This document shows positions 1 to 7,140 of a stretch of DNA of 10,949 nucleotides, piece by piece. Under the pieces are notes generated by a model, which saw nothing but the letters and a program-made list of their open reading frames with translations, ran no database searches and was not told the DNA's origin. Origin of the DNA: an uncultured Rickettsiales bacterium (GTDB taxonomy: Bacteria; Pseudomonadota; Alphaproteobacteria; Rickettsiales; UBA998); assembly GCA_937982385.1 (NCBI GenBank), contig CALJMC010000120.1, positions 1 to 10,949 of the forward strand. Direction: 5' to 3'. The position numbers and the translations under genes were made by a program. Each line of letters begins with the position of its first letter. Within the stretch, counting starts at the first letter, position 1.

Positions 1-1
1 C

Positions 2-73
2 TCCGCCATGGAAATGGAAAAAGTCACCGAATATGGCTTCATGCAAGGCAGATACAGAGCGCTTGAGGGTTAG
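2..73 (+). CDS. C-terminal end of an unidentified protein (partial)
   Basis: The second forward frame is open from the left edge and ends at a TAG at 71-73, giving 23 residues ending in EYGFMQGRYRALEG. I do not recognise the family and assign no function. The frame is chosen because its residues look protein-like and because it ends exactly against the stop of the minus-strand gene at 70, a 4-base tail-to-tail overlap that is typical of compact convergent genes. The third frame is also open up to a stop at 78-80, so the reading-frame choice is not secure. Most of the gene lies left of the window. Confidence 0.4.
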   Translation, partial: SAMEMEKVTEYGFMQGRYRALEG

Positions 74-390
74 CGTCTAAAAATAGAAATTTCATTTTCT
101 TGCATCATTGAGGCAGCTTCTGCAATTTTTTGCTGACGTTCTGGCGCGTGCTGTGCAAAAGCTCTTACTTTAGTGTGAGCATCTTTAACAATCGAATCGT
201 TAGAACCTTTTTCCGCCAGTGCGTCTGGAAGGTTTTCTACATCTTTACCAAGAGCATCAACAAGTTTTTGTGCAAGAATTCTGTCGGAAAATGCTTTGTC
301 ACCTGCGCTACCTGTTCCAAACGGATCATCTTCATGACCTACCTTGAGGTAATTTAAAACGTCTTCACTTGTTTTTCTATTTGCCGTCAT
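70..390 (-). CDS. Hypothetical 106-residue soluble protein next to murA
   Basis: I do not recognise this protein. It is 106 residues, slightly acidic (about 18 Asp/Glu against 15 Lys/Arg), and has no cysteine, no tryptophan, no signal peptide and no hydrophobic segment. It is therefore probably a small, largely helical cytoplasmic protein. The N-terminal third has a Gly/Asp-rich stretch around HEDDPFGTGSAGD (residues 19-31). The rest alternates short helix-like segments, and the C-terminus is EISIFRR. The ATG at 388-390 is supported by a good Shine-Dalgarno sequence (AAGGAT about 6 bases upstream). It lies 78 bases downstream of murA on the same strand and could be read through from murA, or from its own weak promoter in the gap. 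The clean ribosome site and the absence of a competing frame make it likely real. The function is unknown. Confidence 0.7.
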   Translation of the reverse strand: MTANRKTSEDVLNYLKVGHEDDPFGTGSAGDKAFSDRILAQKLVDALGKDVENLPDALAEKGSNDSIVKDAHTKVRAFAQHAPERQQKIAEAASMMQENEISIFRR

Positions 391-420
391 TTTATTATCC
401 TTTTTATTGTTAAGCGGGCT

Positions 421-431
421 ATTTTATAGCA
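421..431 (-). promoter_or_regulatory. Possible extended -10 promoter for the small gene
   Basis: On the minus strand, the gap between murA and the 106-residue gene contains TGCTATAAAAT, an extended -10 pattern (TGn followed by TATAAA). It would start transcription about 25 bases before the ATG at 390. There is no good -35 box 17 bases upstream. This is a pattern match in an AT-rich spacer and may be chance. Confidence 0.28.
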
Positions 432-468
432 CAACAAAAAGAAGAAGAATGTTACGGTTTAATGACAA

Positions 469-1755
469 TTACTCAGCAACACGCTCCACAACAGCGCCAA
501 CGGCGGAGAGCTTGTCTTCTAGGTTCTCATAGCCACGGTCTAGGTGGTAGACGCGGTGAATCATGGATTCTCCTTCGGCGGCGAGCGCTGCGATGATAAG
601 GGAGGAGGATGCGCGCAAATCGGTTGCCATCACTTCCGCACCATGCAGGGCTTTTACGCCACGCACCATGGCGGAGCGTCCTTGCACATTAATGCTGGCG
701 CCCATGCGCTTGAGTTCTGGCACATGCATAAAACGATTTTCGAAGATGGTCTCAGTAATCATCGATGCGCCATCTGCCAGACTCATCAGCGCCATATATT
801 GCGCTTGCATATCGGTGGGGAAGCCGGGGTGCGGCACGGTCATCATATCCACGCCGACCAGCTCACCTTTGCCTGAAACCATCAAGCCATTTTCTGTTTC
901 AGCGAAACGAACGCCCGTCTGCTCAAACTTTTCAATCACGGAAAGCATATGCTTTGCTTCAATGCCGATAAGCTCAGCCTCACCGCGTGTTGCGGCGACC
1001 GCTGCGGCATAGGTTCCTGCTTCGATACGATCACCCACCACGCGATATTCCGCCGCATGGAGAGATTCAACGCCTGTCACCTTTATGCGGTCTGTGCCGA
1101 TGCCTTCAATGTCAGCACCCATCGCTACCAAGCAATTCGCCAAATCTACCACTTCAGGCTCACGCGCGGCATTACCAATGATGGTTTCACCTTCAGCAAG
1201 TGTTGCCGCCATCAGCACATTCTGCGTTGCACCAACCGATACTTTATCAAACTGAATTTCCGCACCCTTGAGTTTGCCATTGACCTTTGCCAGCACATAA
1301 CCACCCTCTAGCTCAATCTCCGCACCCATCTCTGCCAATGCACTTAAGTGCAAATCTACAGGACGTGTACCAATCGCACAGCCACCAGGGAGCGACACTT
1401 TCGCCTCACCAAAACGTGCCAAGAGCGGCCCCAACACCAAGAATGCAGCACGCATGGTGCGCACCAATTCATACGGAGCAGTCAGGCTGGTGATGTTCGA
1501 AGCATCAAGCGCCACACGACGACCATAGCCTGTGCGTTCTTCTTTAGCACCCGTATCAGTTTCGATGCCCACGCCATGCTGTGCGAGCAGCTTCGTAATC
1601 GTCTCCACATCTGCAAGCGCAGGTACGTTACGCAATGTCAGTGCGCCGTCACATAGCAATGAAGCCGCCAGCAATGGCAATGCCGCATTCTTCGCGCCAC
1701 TAATAGGGATTGTACCGTTTAGCGTCTTGCCGCCTTGAATTCTGATTTTGGACAT
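469..1755 (-). CDS. murA: UDP-N-acetylglucosamine 1-carboxyvinyltransferase MurA
   Basis: MurA transfers enolpyruvate from phosphoenolpyruvate to the 3'-hydroxyl of UDP-N-acetylglucosamine, the first committed cytoplasmic step of peptidoglycan synthesis. The 428-residue length is normal for the family, which has two inside-out alpha/beta (EPSP synthase-like) domains. Visible active-site features are Lys22 and Asn23 in SGAKNAALP, the catalytic Cys126 in the loop PGGCAIGTRPVDLH, Asp315 in HPGFPTDMQAQ and Arg407 in YHLDRGYE. By family knowledge, a cysteine rather than aspartate at the loop position marks the fosfomycin-sensitive type. The ATG at 1753-1755 gives the canonical start MSKIRIQGG, with a modest AAGG Shine-Dalgarno about 10 bases upstream. 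It is divergent from the flavoprotein gene and followed on the same strand by the small unknown gene. There is no sign of truncation or frameshift. Confidence 0.98.
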   Translation of the reverse strand: MSKIRIQGGKTLNGTIPISGAKNAALPLLAASLLCDGALTLRNVPALADVETITKLLAQHGVGIETDTGAKEERTGYGRRVALDASNITSLTAPYELVRTMRAAFLVLGPLLARFGEAKVSLPGGCAIGTRPVDLHLSALAEMGAEIELEGGYVLAKVNGKLKGAEIQFDKVSVGATQNVLMAATLAEGETIIGNAAREPEVVDLANCLVAMGADIEGIGTDRIKVTGVESLHAAEYRVVGDRIEAGTYAAAVAATRGEAELIGIEAKHMLSVIEKFEQTGVRFAETENGLMVSGKGELVGVDMMTVPHPGFPTDMQAQYMALMSLADGASMITETIFENRFMHVPELKRMGASINVQGRSAMVRGVKALHGAEVMATDLRASSSLIIAALAAEGESMIHRVYHLDRGYENLEDKLSAVGAVVERVAE

Positions 1756-1776
1756 GAAGAGAAAACCTTTTATAAT
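1748..1776 (+). promoter_or_regulatory. Candidate promoter for the flavoprotein-nhaA-hydrolase cluster
   Basis: A perfect TATAAT at 1771-1776 is preceded, after a 17-base spacer, by TTGGAC at 1748-1753, which matches only the first three bases of the -35 consensus. Transcription would begin near 1783 and leave a leader of about 60 bases before the ATG at 1844. The -35 element lies over the first codons of divergent murA, so the two promoters could interfere. This is inferred from sequence pattern only. Confidence 0.35.
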
Positions 1777-1843
1777 GAAGCAATGTTTTTATACGGTTAT
1801 CTTTTATTTGACAAGCATAGGCTTACTCAGGCACTTAAGGCTT

Positions 1844-3028
1844 ATGGAAACAAAACATTATGATGCGATTATTATTGGTGCAGGCGCAGCAGGTCTGTTC
1901 TGTGCTGCAGAAGCTGGCGCGCGCGGAAAATCAGTGTTGTTGATTGATCATGCGAAGAAGGCGGGCGATAAAATACGCATCTCAGGTGGCGGACGGTGCA
2001 ACTTCACCAACATATATTGCAGCCCTGCCAACTTCATTTCTGAAAATCCACATTTTGCGAAGTCAGCCCTGAAGCGCTACACCCAGCATGATTTTATCGA
2101 GAAGGTTGAAAAATCAGGCATCGCCTATCATGAGAAAACCCTTGGGCAGCTCTTTTGTGACGGGTCATCGCAGCAGATTATTGATATGTTATTGGACGAT
2201 TGCGAGAAGCATGGCGTAGATATAAAACTTGAAACCAGCGTGAGGGACATATCTAAAGAAGGTGAGTTTTTCAACGTTCTGGGCGAATCTGATACCTATC
2301 AAACCCCCTCACTGGTCATTGCCACAGGCGGACTTTCTATCCCCAAAATGGGCGCGACAGATTTCGGCTATCGTATCGCAAGGCACTTTAACATCCCGCT
2401 CATCCCCACCCGTGCCGCACTCGTGCCCTTCACGTTTTCGGGCGACATCGGTACAATGATGAAATCACTCTCAGGTGTCAGCATGGAATCACGTGCAAGC
2501 GCTGGAAAAGCAGTCTTTGACGAGGGAATGCTCTTCACGCATAAAGGGCTCAGCGGACCGTCCATTCTGCAAATTTCGTCCTATTGGCAAGACGGTGAAC
2601 ACATCACGCTGAACCTATTACCTGAGCAAAATATCTTAACTTTCCTCAAAACCGAGCGCACCGCGTCCCCTAAAAAAGATATTCAATCGGCGCTCTCGCA
2701 GCATATCCCCAAACGTTTAGCCGCTGCCATCTGCGAACAGACAGCCATTTATGGAAATCTCGCAGACCTCTCCAATACCAAATTCGAAACGCTCGCGGGC
2801 TATCTCAATGCATGGGTGCTCACACCTGATGACACGGAGGGCTATCGCACCGCAGAGGTAACGCTTGGCGGCATTGACACCAATGCGCTATCGTCCAAGA
2901 CCATGGAATCACGCAATGTCAGCGGTCTCTATTTCATTGGCGAAGTGGTCGATGTGACGGGACATCTCGGCGGATTCAATTTTCAATGGGCGTGGTCGTC
3001 CGCTTATGCTTGTGGACAGGCAGTGTAA
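1844..3028 (+). CDS. NAD(P)/FAD-dependent oxidoreductase, HI0933/BaiN (YhiN) family
   Basis: This is a flavoprotein of the HI0933-like family. Members bind FAD, but most have no established substrate; BaiN of gut clostridia has been linked to bile acid metabolism, which should not be transferred here. From the chosen start the protein is 394 residues, a usual length. The N-terminal dinucleotide-binding motif is IIIGAGAAGL (residues 9-18). It is followed by the family signature around SGGGRCNFTN (47-56), a second nucleotide-contact stretch VIATGGLSIPKMG (158-170), and the conserved C-terminus with TAEVTLGG (336-343) and GEVVDVTGHLGGFN (366-379). The open frame extends upstream to an ATG at 1748 that lies inside murA. 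Met at 1844 is preferred because the FAD motif then sits near the N-terminus as in relatives. The upstream AAGG (1837-1840) is only 3 bases away, so this ribosome site is poor. nhaA follows after 38 bases. Confidence 0.93.
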   Translation: METKHYDAIIIGAGAAGLFCAAEAGARGKSVLLIDHAKKAGDKIRISGGGRCNFTNIYCSPANFISENPHFAKSALKRYTQHDFIEKVEKSGIAYHEKTLGQLFCDGSSQQIIDMLLDDCEKHGVDIKLETSVRDISKEGEFFNVLGESDTYQTPSLVIATGGLSIPKMGATDFGYRIARHFNIPLIPTRAALVPFTFSGDIGTMMKSLSGVSMESRASAGKAVFDEGMLFTHKGLSGPSILQISSYWQDGEHITLNLLPEQNILTFLKTERTASPKKDIQSALSQHIPKRLAAAICEQTAIYGNLADLSNTKFETLAGYLNAWVLTPDDTEGYRTAEVTLGGIDTNALSSKTMESRNVSGLYFIGEVVDVTGHLGGFNFQWAWSSAYACGQAV

Positions 3029-3066
3029 GATGTATGATGCCCGCGAAATCATAGGAGCACACATTC

Positions 3067-4251
3067 ATGCAACAACGCAATATGCTAAAAGAATTTTTTA
3101 AGCTCGAAGCGGCGGGCGGTATTTTGCTCGGCATGACCGCTATCCTTGCGATGGTGATGGAAAATTCTCCACTTAATATCTATTATGAAGCCATTCTCAA
3201 TACGCCCGTTGTTGTTCAAATTGGGCAACTCATTCTCAGCAAACCTTTGCTACTCTGGATCAATGACGGACTAATGGCTGTTTTCTTTCTGCTCGTAGGG
3301 CTGGAAATTAAACGTGAAGTCATGGAAGGGCAACTCTCATCGCGTGAACAAATCAGCCTTCCCGCTATTGCCGCCCTCGGTGGCCTCGTTGTACCTGCCC
3401 TCATTTATACCTTCATCAATATAAGCAACCCAGATACCGTGGCTCTGAAAGGCTGGGCTATTCCGGCTGCCACAGACATTGCATTTGCATTGGGCGTCGT
3501 CATGTTGCTCGGCAAACGCGTCCCAGAGAATCTCAAAATCTGTTTGGTCGCGATTGCTATCATTGATGATTTGGCGGCGATTCTCATCATCGCACTCTTC
3601 TACACCGACAATCTATCCGTCACATCGCTTGGCATCGGTGCATTTGCAATTATTGTGCTCGCCATCCTCAACAGACGCAACGTTACCAGCATCACACCCT
3701 ATATGTTGGCAGGGTTGGTGCTGTGGGTCTGCGTGTTAAAATCTGGGGTTCATGCCACACTTGCTGGCGTGATAATCGCCTTCTTCATCCCCATTAAAAT
3801 CAAAAACCCTGAAGGCAGAACGCCATTGCGCAAGCTAGAGCATGAGCTGCATCCATGGGTCGCCTATATGGTATTGCCCATTTTCGCCTTCGCCAATGCA
3901 GGCGTTTCACTCGCAGGTCTCTCATGGGATCTCCTCATGAACCCTATTACGCTTGGCGTAGCAGCAGGCTTGTTCGTCGGAAAACAACTCGGTGTCATGC
4001 TATTCAGTGGCATTGGCTTTGTACTAAAACTCTGTAAACTTCCTGTTGGCGTAAGCTTTCGTCAATTTTATGGCATGGCACTTCTCACAGGTATTGGTTT
4101 CACCATGAGCCTGTTTGTCGGCACACTCGCTTTCGACGACCAAGCCCATCAAACTGCTGTGCGTATTGGCGTATTATGTGGTACATTGCTCTCAGCATTC
4201 GCTGGAGTCGCCGTGCTCTATAACGCAAAGTCACCCGATACGAAGAAGTAA
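3067..4251 (+). CDS. nhaA: Na+/H+ antiporter NhaA
   Basis: NhaA is an inner-membrane secondary transporter that exports Na+ (or Li+) in exchange for protons, maintaining cytoplasmic pH and sodium balance. The protein is 394 residues, close to E. coli NhaA, and is hydrophobic throughout, consistent with 12 transmembrane helices. Functional residues are all in place: Asp137 in ATDIAFALGV (equivalent to E. coli Asp133), the ion-binding pair Asp167-Asp168 in AIAIIDDLAA (equivalent to 163/164), Lys306 in FVGKQLG (equivalent to Lys300), and His229 in SGVHATLAG (equivalent to the pH-responsive His225). The ATG at 3067 has a strong AGGAG (3053-3057) nine bases upstream. It sits between the flavoprotein (38-base gap) and the hydrolase (2-base gap), suggesting a common transcript. 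Confidence 0.98.
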   Translation: MQQRNMLKEFFKLEAAGGILLGMTAILAMVMENSPLNIYYEAILNTPVVVQIGQLILSKPLLLWINDGLMAVFFLLVGLEIKREVMEGQLSSREQISLPAIAALGGLVVPALIYTFINISNPDTVALKGWAIPAATDIAFALGVVMLLGKRVPENLKICLVAIAIIDDLAAILIIALFYTDNLSVTSLGIGAFAIIVLAILNRRNVTSITPYMLAGLVLWVCVLKSGVHATLAGVIIAFFIPIKIKNPEGRTPLRKLEHELHPWVAYMVLPIFAFANAGVSLAGLSWDLLMNPITLGVAAGLFVGKQLGVMLFSGIGFVLKLCKLPVGVSFRQFYGMALLTGIGFTMSLFVGTLAFDDQAHQTAVRIGVLCGTLLSAFAGVAVLYNAKSPDTKK

Positions 4252-4253
4252 CC

Positions 4254-5132
4254 ATGTTCTATTCCCTCATTGTCATAGCATTTTTAGGATTCGGCGAAGG
4301 TGCAGATGCCCCGCCACTACCAAACGGACAAACAGCACCCGAAGTCGCCACCACAGAACATATTGACATCAGCTATGTAGAGGAAGAGTCACCCCTTCAA
4401 AAGCTCGATATCTATTTGCCAAAACCTATTGAAGACATTGAAGATGAATCCTATCCTGTGCATATATTTGTACATGGCGGAGGGTGGAATATTGGTGACA
4501 AAAAATCAATCGATGCGCGCGAAGCAAAAGCCTATACCTCGGAAGATATTATTGTCGTCTCTATCAATTATCGCCTGTCTCCTACACACAGACATCCCGC
4601 ACATGTGCAGGATTGTGCCGAGGCGATAAAATGGGTGGTCGATAATATTGCTGAATATGGTGGCAACCCCGAAAACATCACCTTATCAGGACACTCCTCG
4701 GGCGCACATTTAATAACATTGCTCGGCACGCATCCCCGCTACCTCGCCGAACAAGAGTTATCCCGCGACATATTCAAAGGAATCGTAGCAGTGGATACCG
4801 CAGGATTCGACCTAACCATTCCTGCCGAACAAAAAGTCATGCAACGTTGGACACGTAATGCGTTCGGCACCTCACTCGTCACACTTCAAGAAGCATCTCC
4901 TATGGCGTATGTCAGCGAAGATGTATCCTTGTCCCCCATCCTCATCTACACCACCGCAGAGCGCTCCAATGCCGTAGAACAATCACGCCGCTACACTTCA
5001 AGCCTGCTCGCACATGGTCACAACGCCACCTTATCCATTTTGGACAGAGGACTCTCACACTCAGATATGAAACATCTCATCTTCACCAAGGGAACTGAAA
5101 TTCATACGGCGATTGTGAGCCTAAGCCGTTAG
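4254..5132 (+). CDS. Alpha/beta hydrolase (esterase/arylformamidase-like), possibly exported
   Basis: This is a 292-residue alpha/beta-hydrolase of the carboxylesterase/BD-FAE type, the group that includes kynurenine formamidases. It would hydrolyse an ester or amide; the substrate cannot be told from sequence. The oxyanion-hole motif HGGGW is at residues 74-78, the nucleophile elbow GHSSG at 146-150 with Ser148 as nucleophile, and the likely catalytic His is His269 in LSHSDM. The acid is less clear: the region where an Asp is expected reads TTAERSNAVEQSRR (233-246), with Glu236 the nearest acidic candidate. The N-terminus has a short hydrophobic stretch (residues 4-13) ending near GADA (residues 16-19), which could be a signal peptide, although it lacks the usual positive charge. 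The ATG follows the nhaA stop by 2 bases, suggesting translational coupling; the only upstream Shine-Dalgarno is a weak GAAGAAG. The 3' end overlaps uvrB by 12 bases. Confidence 0.9.
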   Translation: MFYSLIVIAFLGFGEGADAPPLPNGQTAPEVATTEHIDISYVEEESPLQKLDIYLPKPIEDIEDESYPVHIFVHGGGWNIGDKKSIDAREAKAYTSEDIIVVSINYRLSPTHRHPAHVQDCAEAIKWVVDNIAEYGGNPENITLSGHSSGAHLITLLGTHPRYLAEQELSRDIFKGIVAVDTAGFDLTIPAEQKVMQRWTRNAFGTSLVTLQEASPMAYVSEDVSLSPILIYTTAERSNAVEQSRRYTSSLLAHGHNATLSILDRGLSHSDMKHLIFTKGTEIHTAIVSLSR

Positions 5133-7133
5133 CTTGTCTATTTCATTACGGAGGCGGGCAGCATGCTCGAACTCTAGGTTTGAGGCGGCTTTTAACATCG
5201 CATCGCGGAGCATGACTATCTTTTTGTCTTTATCTTTTTCAAGTGCCCATTCTGGGGCGAGGCCAGTTTTGCTAAGAGATGAACGCGCGAAAGATTCTGA
5301 TTTCTGTTTGTCATCACCACCGCCGCCTTCATTCATCGCACCACTGATGGAACGGACAGTCGAGGTTGGTACAATGCCATGCTTTTCATTATGTGCCATC
5401 TGAATTTTTCTACGACGTTCAGTCTCTTCCAACGCATAGGTGAGGGAATCCGTCATCTTGTCAGCATAGAGCAGCGCCTTACCATCGACATGACGTGCAG
5501 CACGGCCAATGGTTTGAATGAGCGACGTTTTGGAACGCAAGAAGCCTTCTTTATCCGCATCCAAAATCGCAACCATGCCGCATTCAGGAATATCCAATCC
5601 TTCACGCAGCAAGTTCACCCCTACCAGCACATCAAACACGCCCAATCGCAAATCACGAATAATATCAATCCGCTCGAGCGTATCGACGTCAGAATGCAAA
5701 TAGCGCACCTTCACGCCAACATCATTCATATAGTCCGTTAGTTGCTCTGCCATCTTTTTGGTGAGTGTCGTAATAAGCGTCCGCAAGCCTTTAGCAGACA
5801 TCAAGCGCACCTCTTCCAACACATCATCCACTTGTGACTCCACAGGACGCACGATGCATATCGGGTCAAGCAAGCCCGTGGGACGAATCACCTGCTCAGC
5901 ATAGTCACCATCTGTCCAGTCCATTTCAATCAGCCCAGGGGTGGCTGATACACACACCGTTTGCGGGCGCATCGCATCCCATTCGGCAAATTTCAACGGA
6001 CGGTTATCTTTCGCTGAAGGCAGCCTGAAGCCATAATCCACCAAATTGACCTTACGTGCCGCATCACCATTATACATACCCCGCACTTGAGGGAGCGTCA
6101 CATGACTCTCATCGACGAATAATAGGGCATTATCAGGAATATATTGAAACAGAGTCGGAGGAGGCTCACCCGCAGCATTGCCTGTCAGATAGCGTGAGTA
6201 ATTCTCAATGCCTTTGCACGAGCCTGTCTCCATCAGCATTTCCAAATCAAATTGAGTGCGCTGTTCTAGTCGTTGCGCTTCCAGCAATTTATTATTATCA
6301 CGCAACCATGTCACATGTGTTTTAAGCTCTTTCTTGATTTGCACAATCGCACTTTCAATGCGCGGGCGCGGGGTTACATAGTGACTATTCGCAAAGATGG
6401 TAACAGACTCCATCTCGCCATAGGTCTCGCCAGTGAGCGGGTCAAAACCATAAATTTCATCAATCTCATCCCCGAAGAATGAAATACGCCATGCCTCATC
6501 TTCCAAGTGAGCGGGGAAAATATCCACCGTATCGCCCTGCACACGAAAAGTGCCACGTACGAAGCCGATATCATTACGCGTGAATTGAATAGTGATGAGC
6601 TGCTTGAGAAACTTCGATTGCTCAACCTCATCGCCTTTGCTGAGCGTAAACGACATCGCTTCATAGGACTCAGGCGAACCAATACCATAAATACATGATA
6701 CAGATGCCACCACAATCACATCTTTACGCTCCAGCATCGAACGTGTCGCAGAGTGGCGCATGCGGTCTATCTGCTCATTAATGGAGGCATCCTTTTCAAT
6801 AAAGGTATCACTCTTGGCAACATAGGCTTCTGGCTGATAATAGTCATAATAGGAGACAAAATACTCCACCGCATTATGGGGGAAAAAACTCTTCATCTCA
6901 TGATAGAGCTGTGCGGCCAATGTTTTGTTATGGGCTAGCAAAATAGCCGGGCGCTGGGTACGCGAAATAATCTGTGCCATTGTAAAGGTTTTGCCCGAGC
7001 CCGTAACCCCTAGCAACACCTGTTCACGCTTACCATCTTCTATACCGGCGACAAGCTTTTCGATTGCCTTAGGTTGGTCACCTGCAGGTTCATAGGGTGA
7101 TACGAGTTCAAAATGTGTGTGTGCCGCGCTCAC
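5121..7133 (-). CDS. uvrB: Excinuclease ABC subunit UvrB
   Basis: UvrB is the DNA-damage-verifying helicase-like subunit of nucleotide excision repair. It is loaded by UvrA and then recruits UvrC for dual incision. The 670-residue length is normal. Visible motifs in order are Walker A GVTGSGKT (42-49, Lys48), the beta-hairpin region with YYDYYQPEAYV (95-105), motif II DESH (341-344), SATPG (396-400), the helicase region GVNLLREGLDIPE (505-517), motif VI QTIGRAARH (540-548), and a C-terminal UVR domain (about 635-669) that contacts UvrC. A Gly/Ser/Lys-rich linker (about 600-625) precedes the UVR domain. Translation starts at GTG (7131-7133), 7 bases after the tadC stop, with an AGG about 6 bases upstream that overlaps the tadC stop. 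I see no alphaproteobacterial SOS box (GAAC-N7-GAAC) in the roughly 150 bases upstream, so it may rely on transcription from the tad cluster. Confidence 0.98.
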   Translation of the reverse strand: MSAAHTHFELVSPYEPAGDQPKAIEKLVAGIEDGKREQVLLGVTGSGKTFTMAQIISRTQRPAILLAHNKTLAAQLYHEMKSFFPHNAVEYFVSYYDYYQPEAYVAKSDTFIEKDASINEQIDRMRHSATRSMLERKDVIVVASVSCIYGIGSPESYEAMSFTLSKGDEVEQSKFLKQLITIQFTRNDIGFVRGTFRVQGDTVDIFPAHLEDEAWRISFFGDEIDEIYGFDPLTGETYGEMESVTIFANSHYVTPRPRIESAIVQIKKELKTHVTWLRDNNKLLEAQRLEQRTQFDLEMLMETGSCKGIENYSRYLTGNAAGEPPPTLFQYIPDNALLFVDESHVTLPQVRGMYNGDAARKVNLVDYGFRLPSAKDNRPLKFAEWDAMRPQTVCVSATPGLIEMDWTDGDYAEQVIRPTGLLDPICIVRPVESQVDDVLEEVRLMSAKGLRTLITTLTKKMAEQLTDYMNDVGVKVRYLHSDVDTLERIDIIRDLRLGVFDVLVGVNLLREGLDIPECGMVAILDADKEGFLRSKTSLIQTIGRAARHVDGKALLYADKMTDSLTYALEETERRRKIQMAHNEKHGIVPTSTVRSISGAMNEGGGGDDKQKSESFARSSLSKTGLAPEWALEKDKDKKIVMLRDAMLKAASNLEFEHAARLRNEIDKLTA

Positions 7134-7140
7134 TACTTAC

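Noticed and set aside
563..1012. Long plus-strand open frames opposite murA, including one of 149 residues.
   Set aside because: They are antisense to a clear MurA frame, have no recognisable domains and no good start context; they are composition artefacts of the coding strand.
1808..1813. Perfect TTGACA (-35 consensus) on the plus strand upstream of the flavoprotein gene.
   Set aside because: No acceptable -10 hexamer lies 16-19 bases downstream; the sequence there is CACTTA-like.
1788..1814. Minus-strand TTGTCA and TATAAA as a murA promoter.
   Set aside because: The spacer is only 15 bases, so it was not listed as a feature; it is mentioned only as a possibility.
1748..1843. N-terminal extension of the flavoprotein starting at 1748 with a hydrophobic segment like a membrane anchor.
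   Set aside because: It begins inside murA, crosses a TATAAT box, and would displace the FAD motif from its usual N-terminal place.
5115..5140. Possible bidirectional terminator at the hydrolase/uvrB junction.
   Set aside because: Only four base pairs form cleanly around a four-base loop, with a bulge beyond, and there is no T-run; too weak to call.
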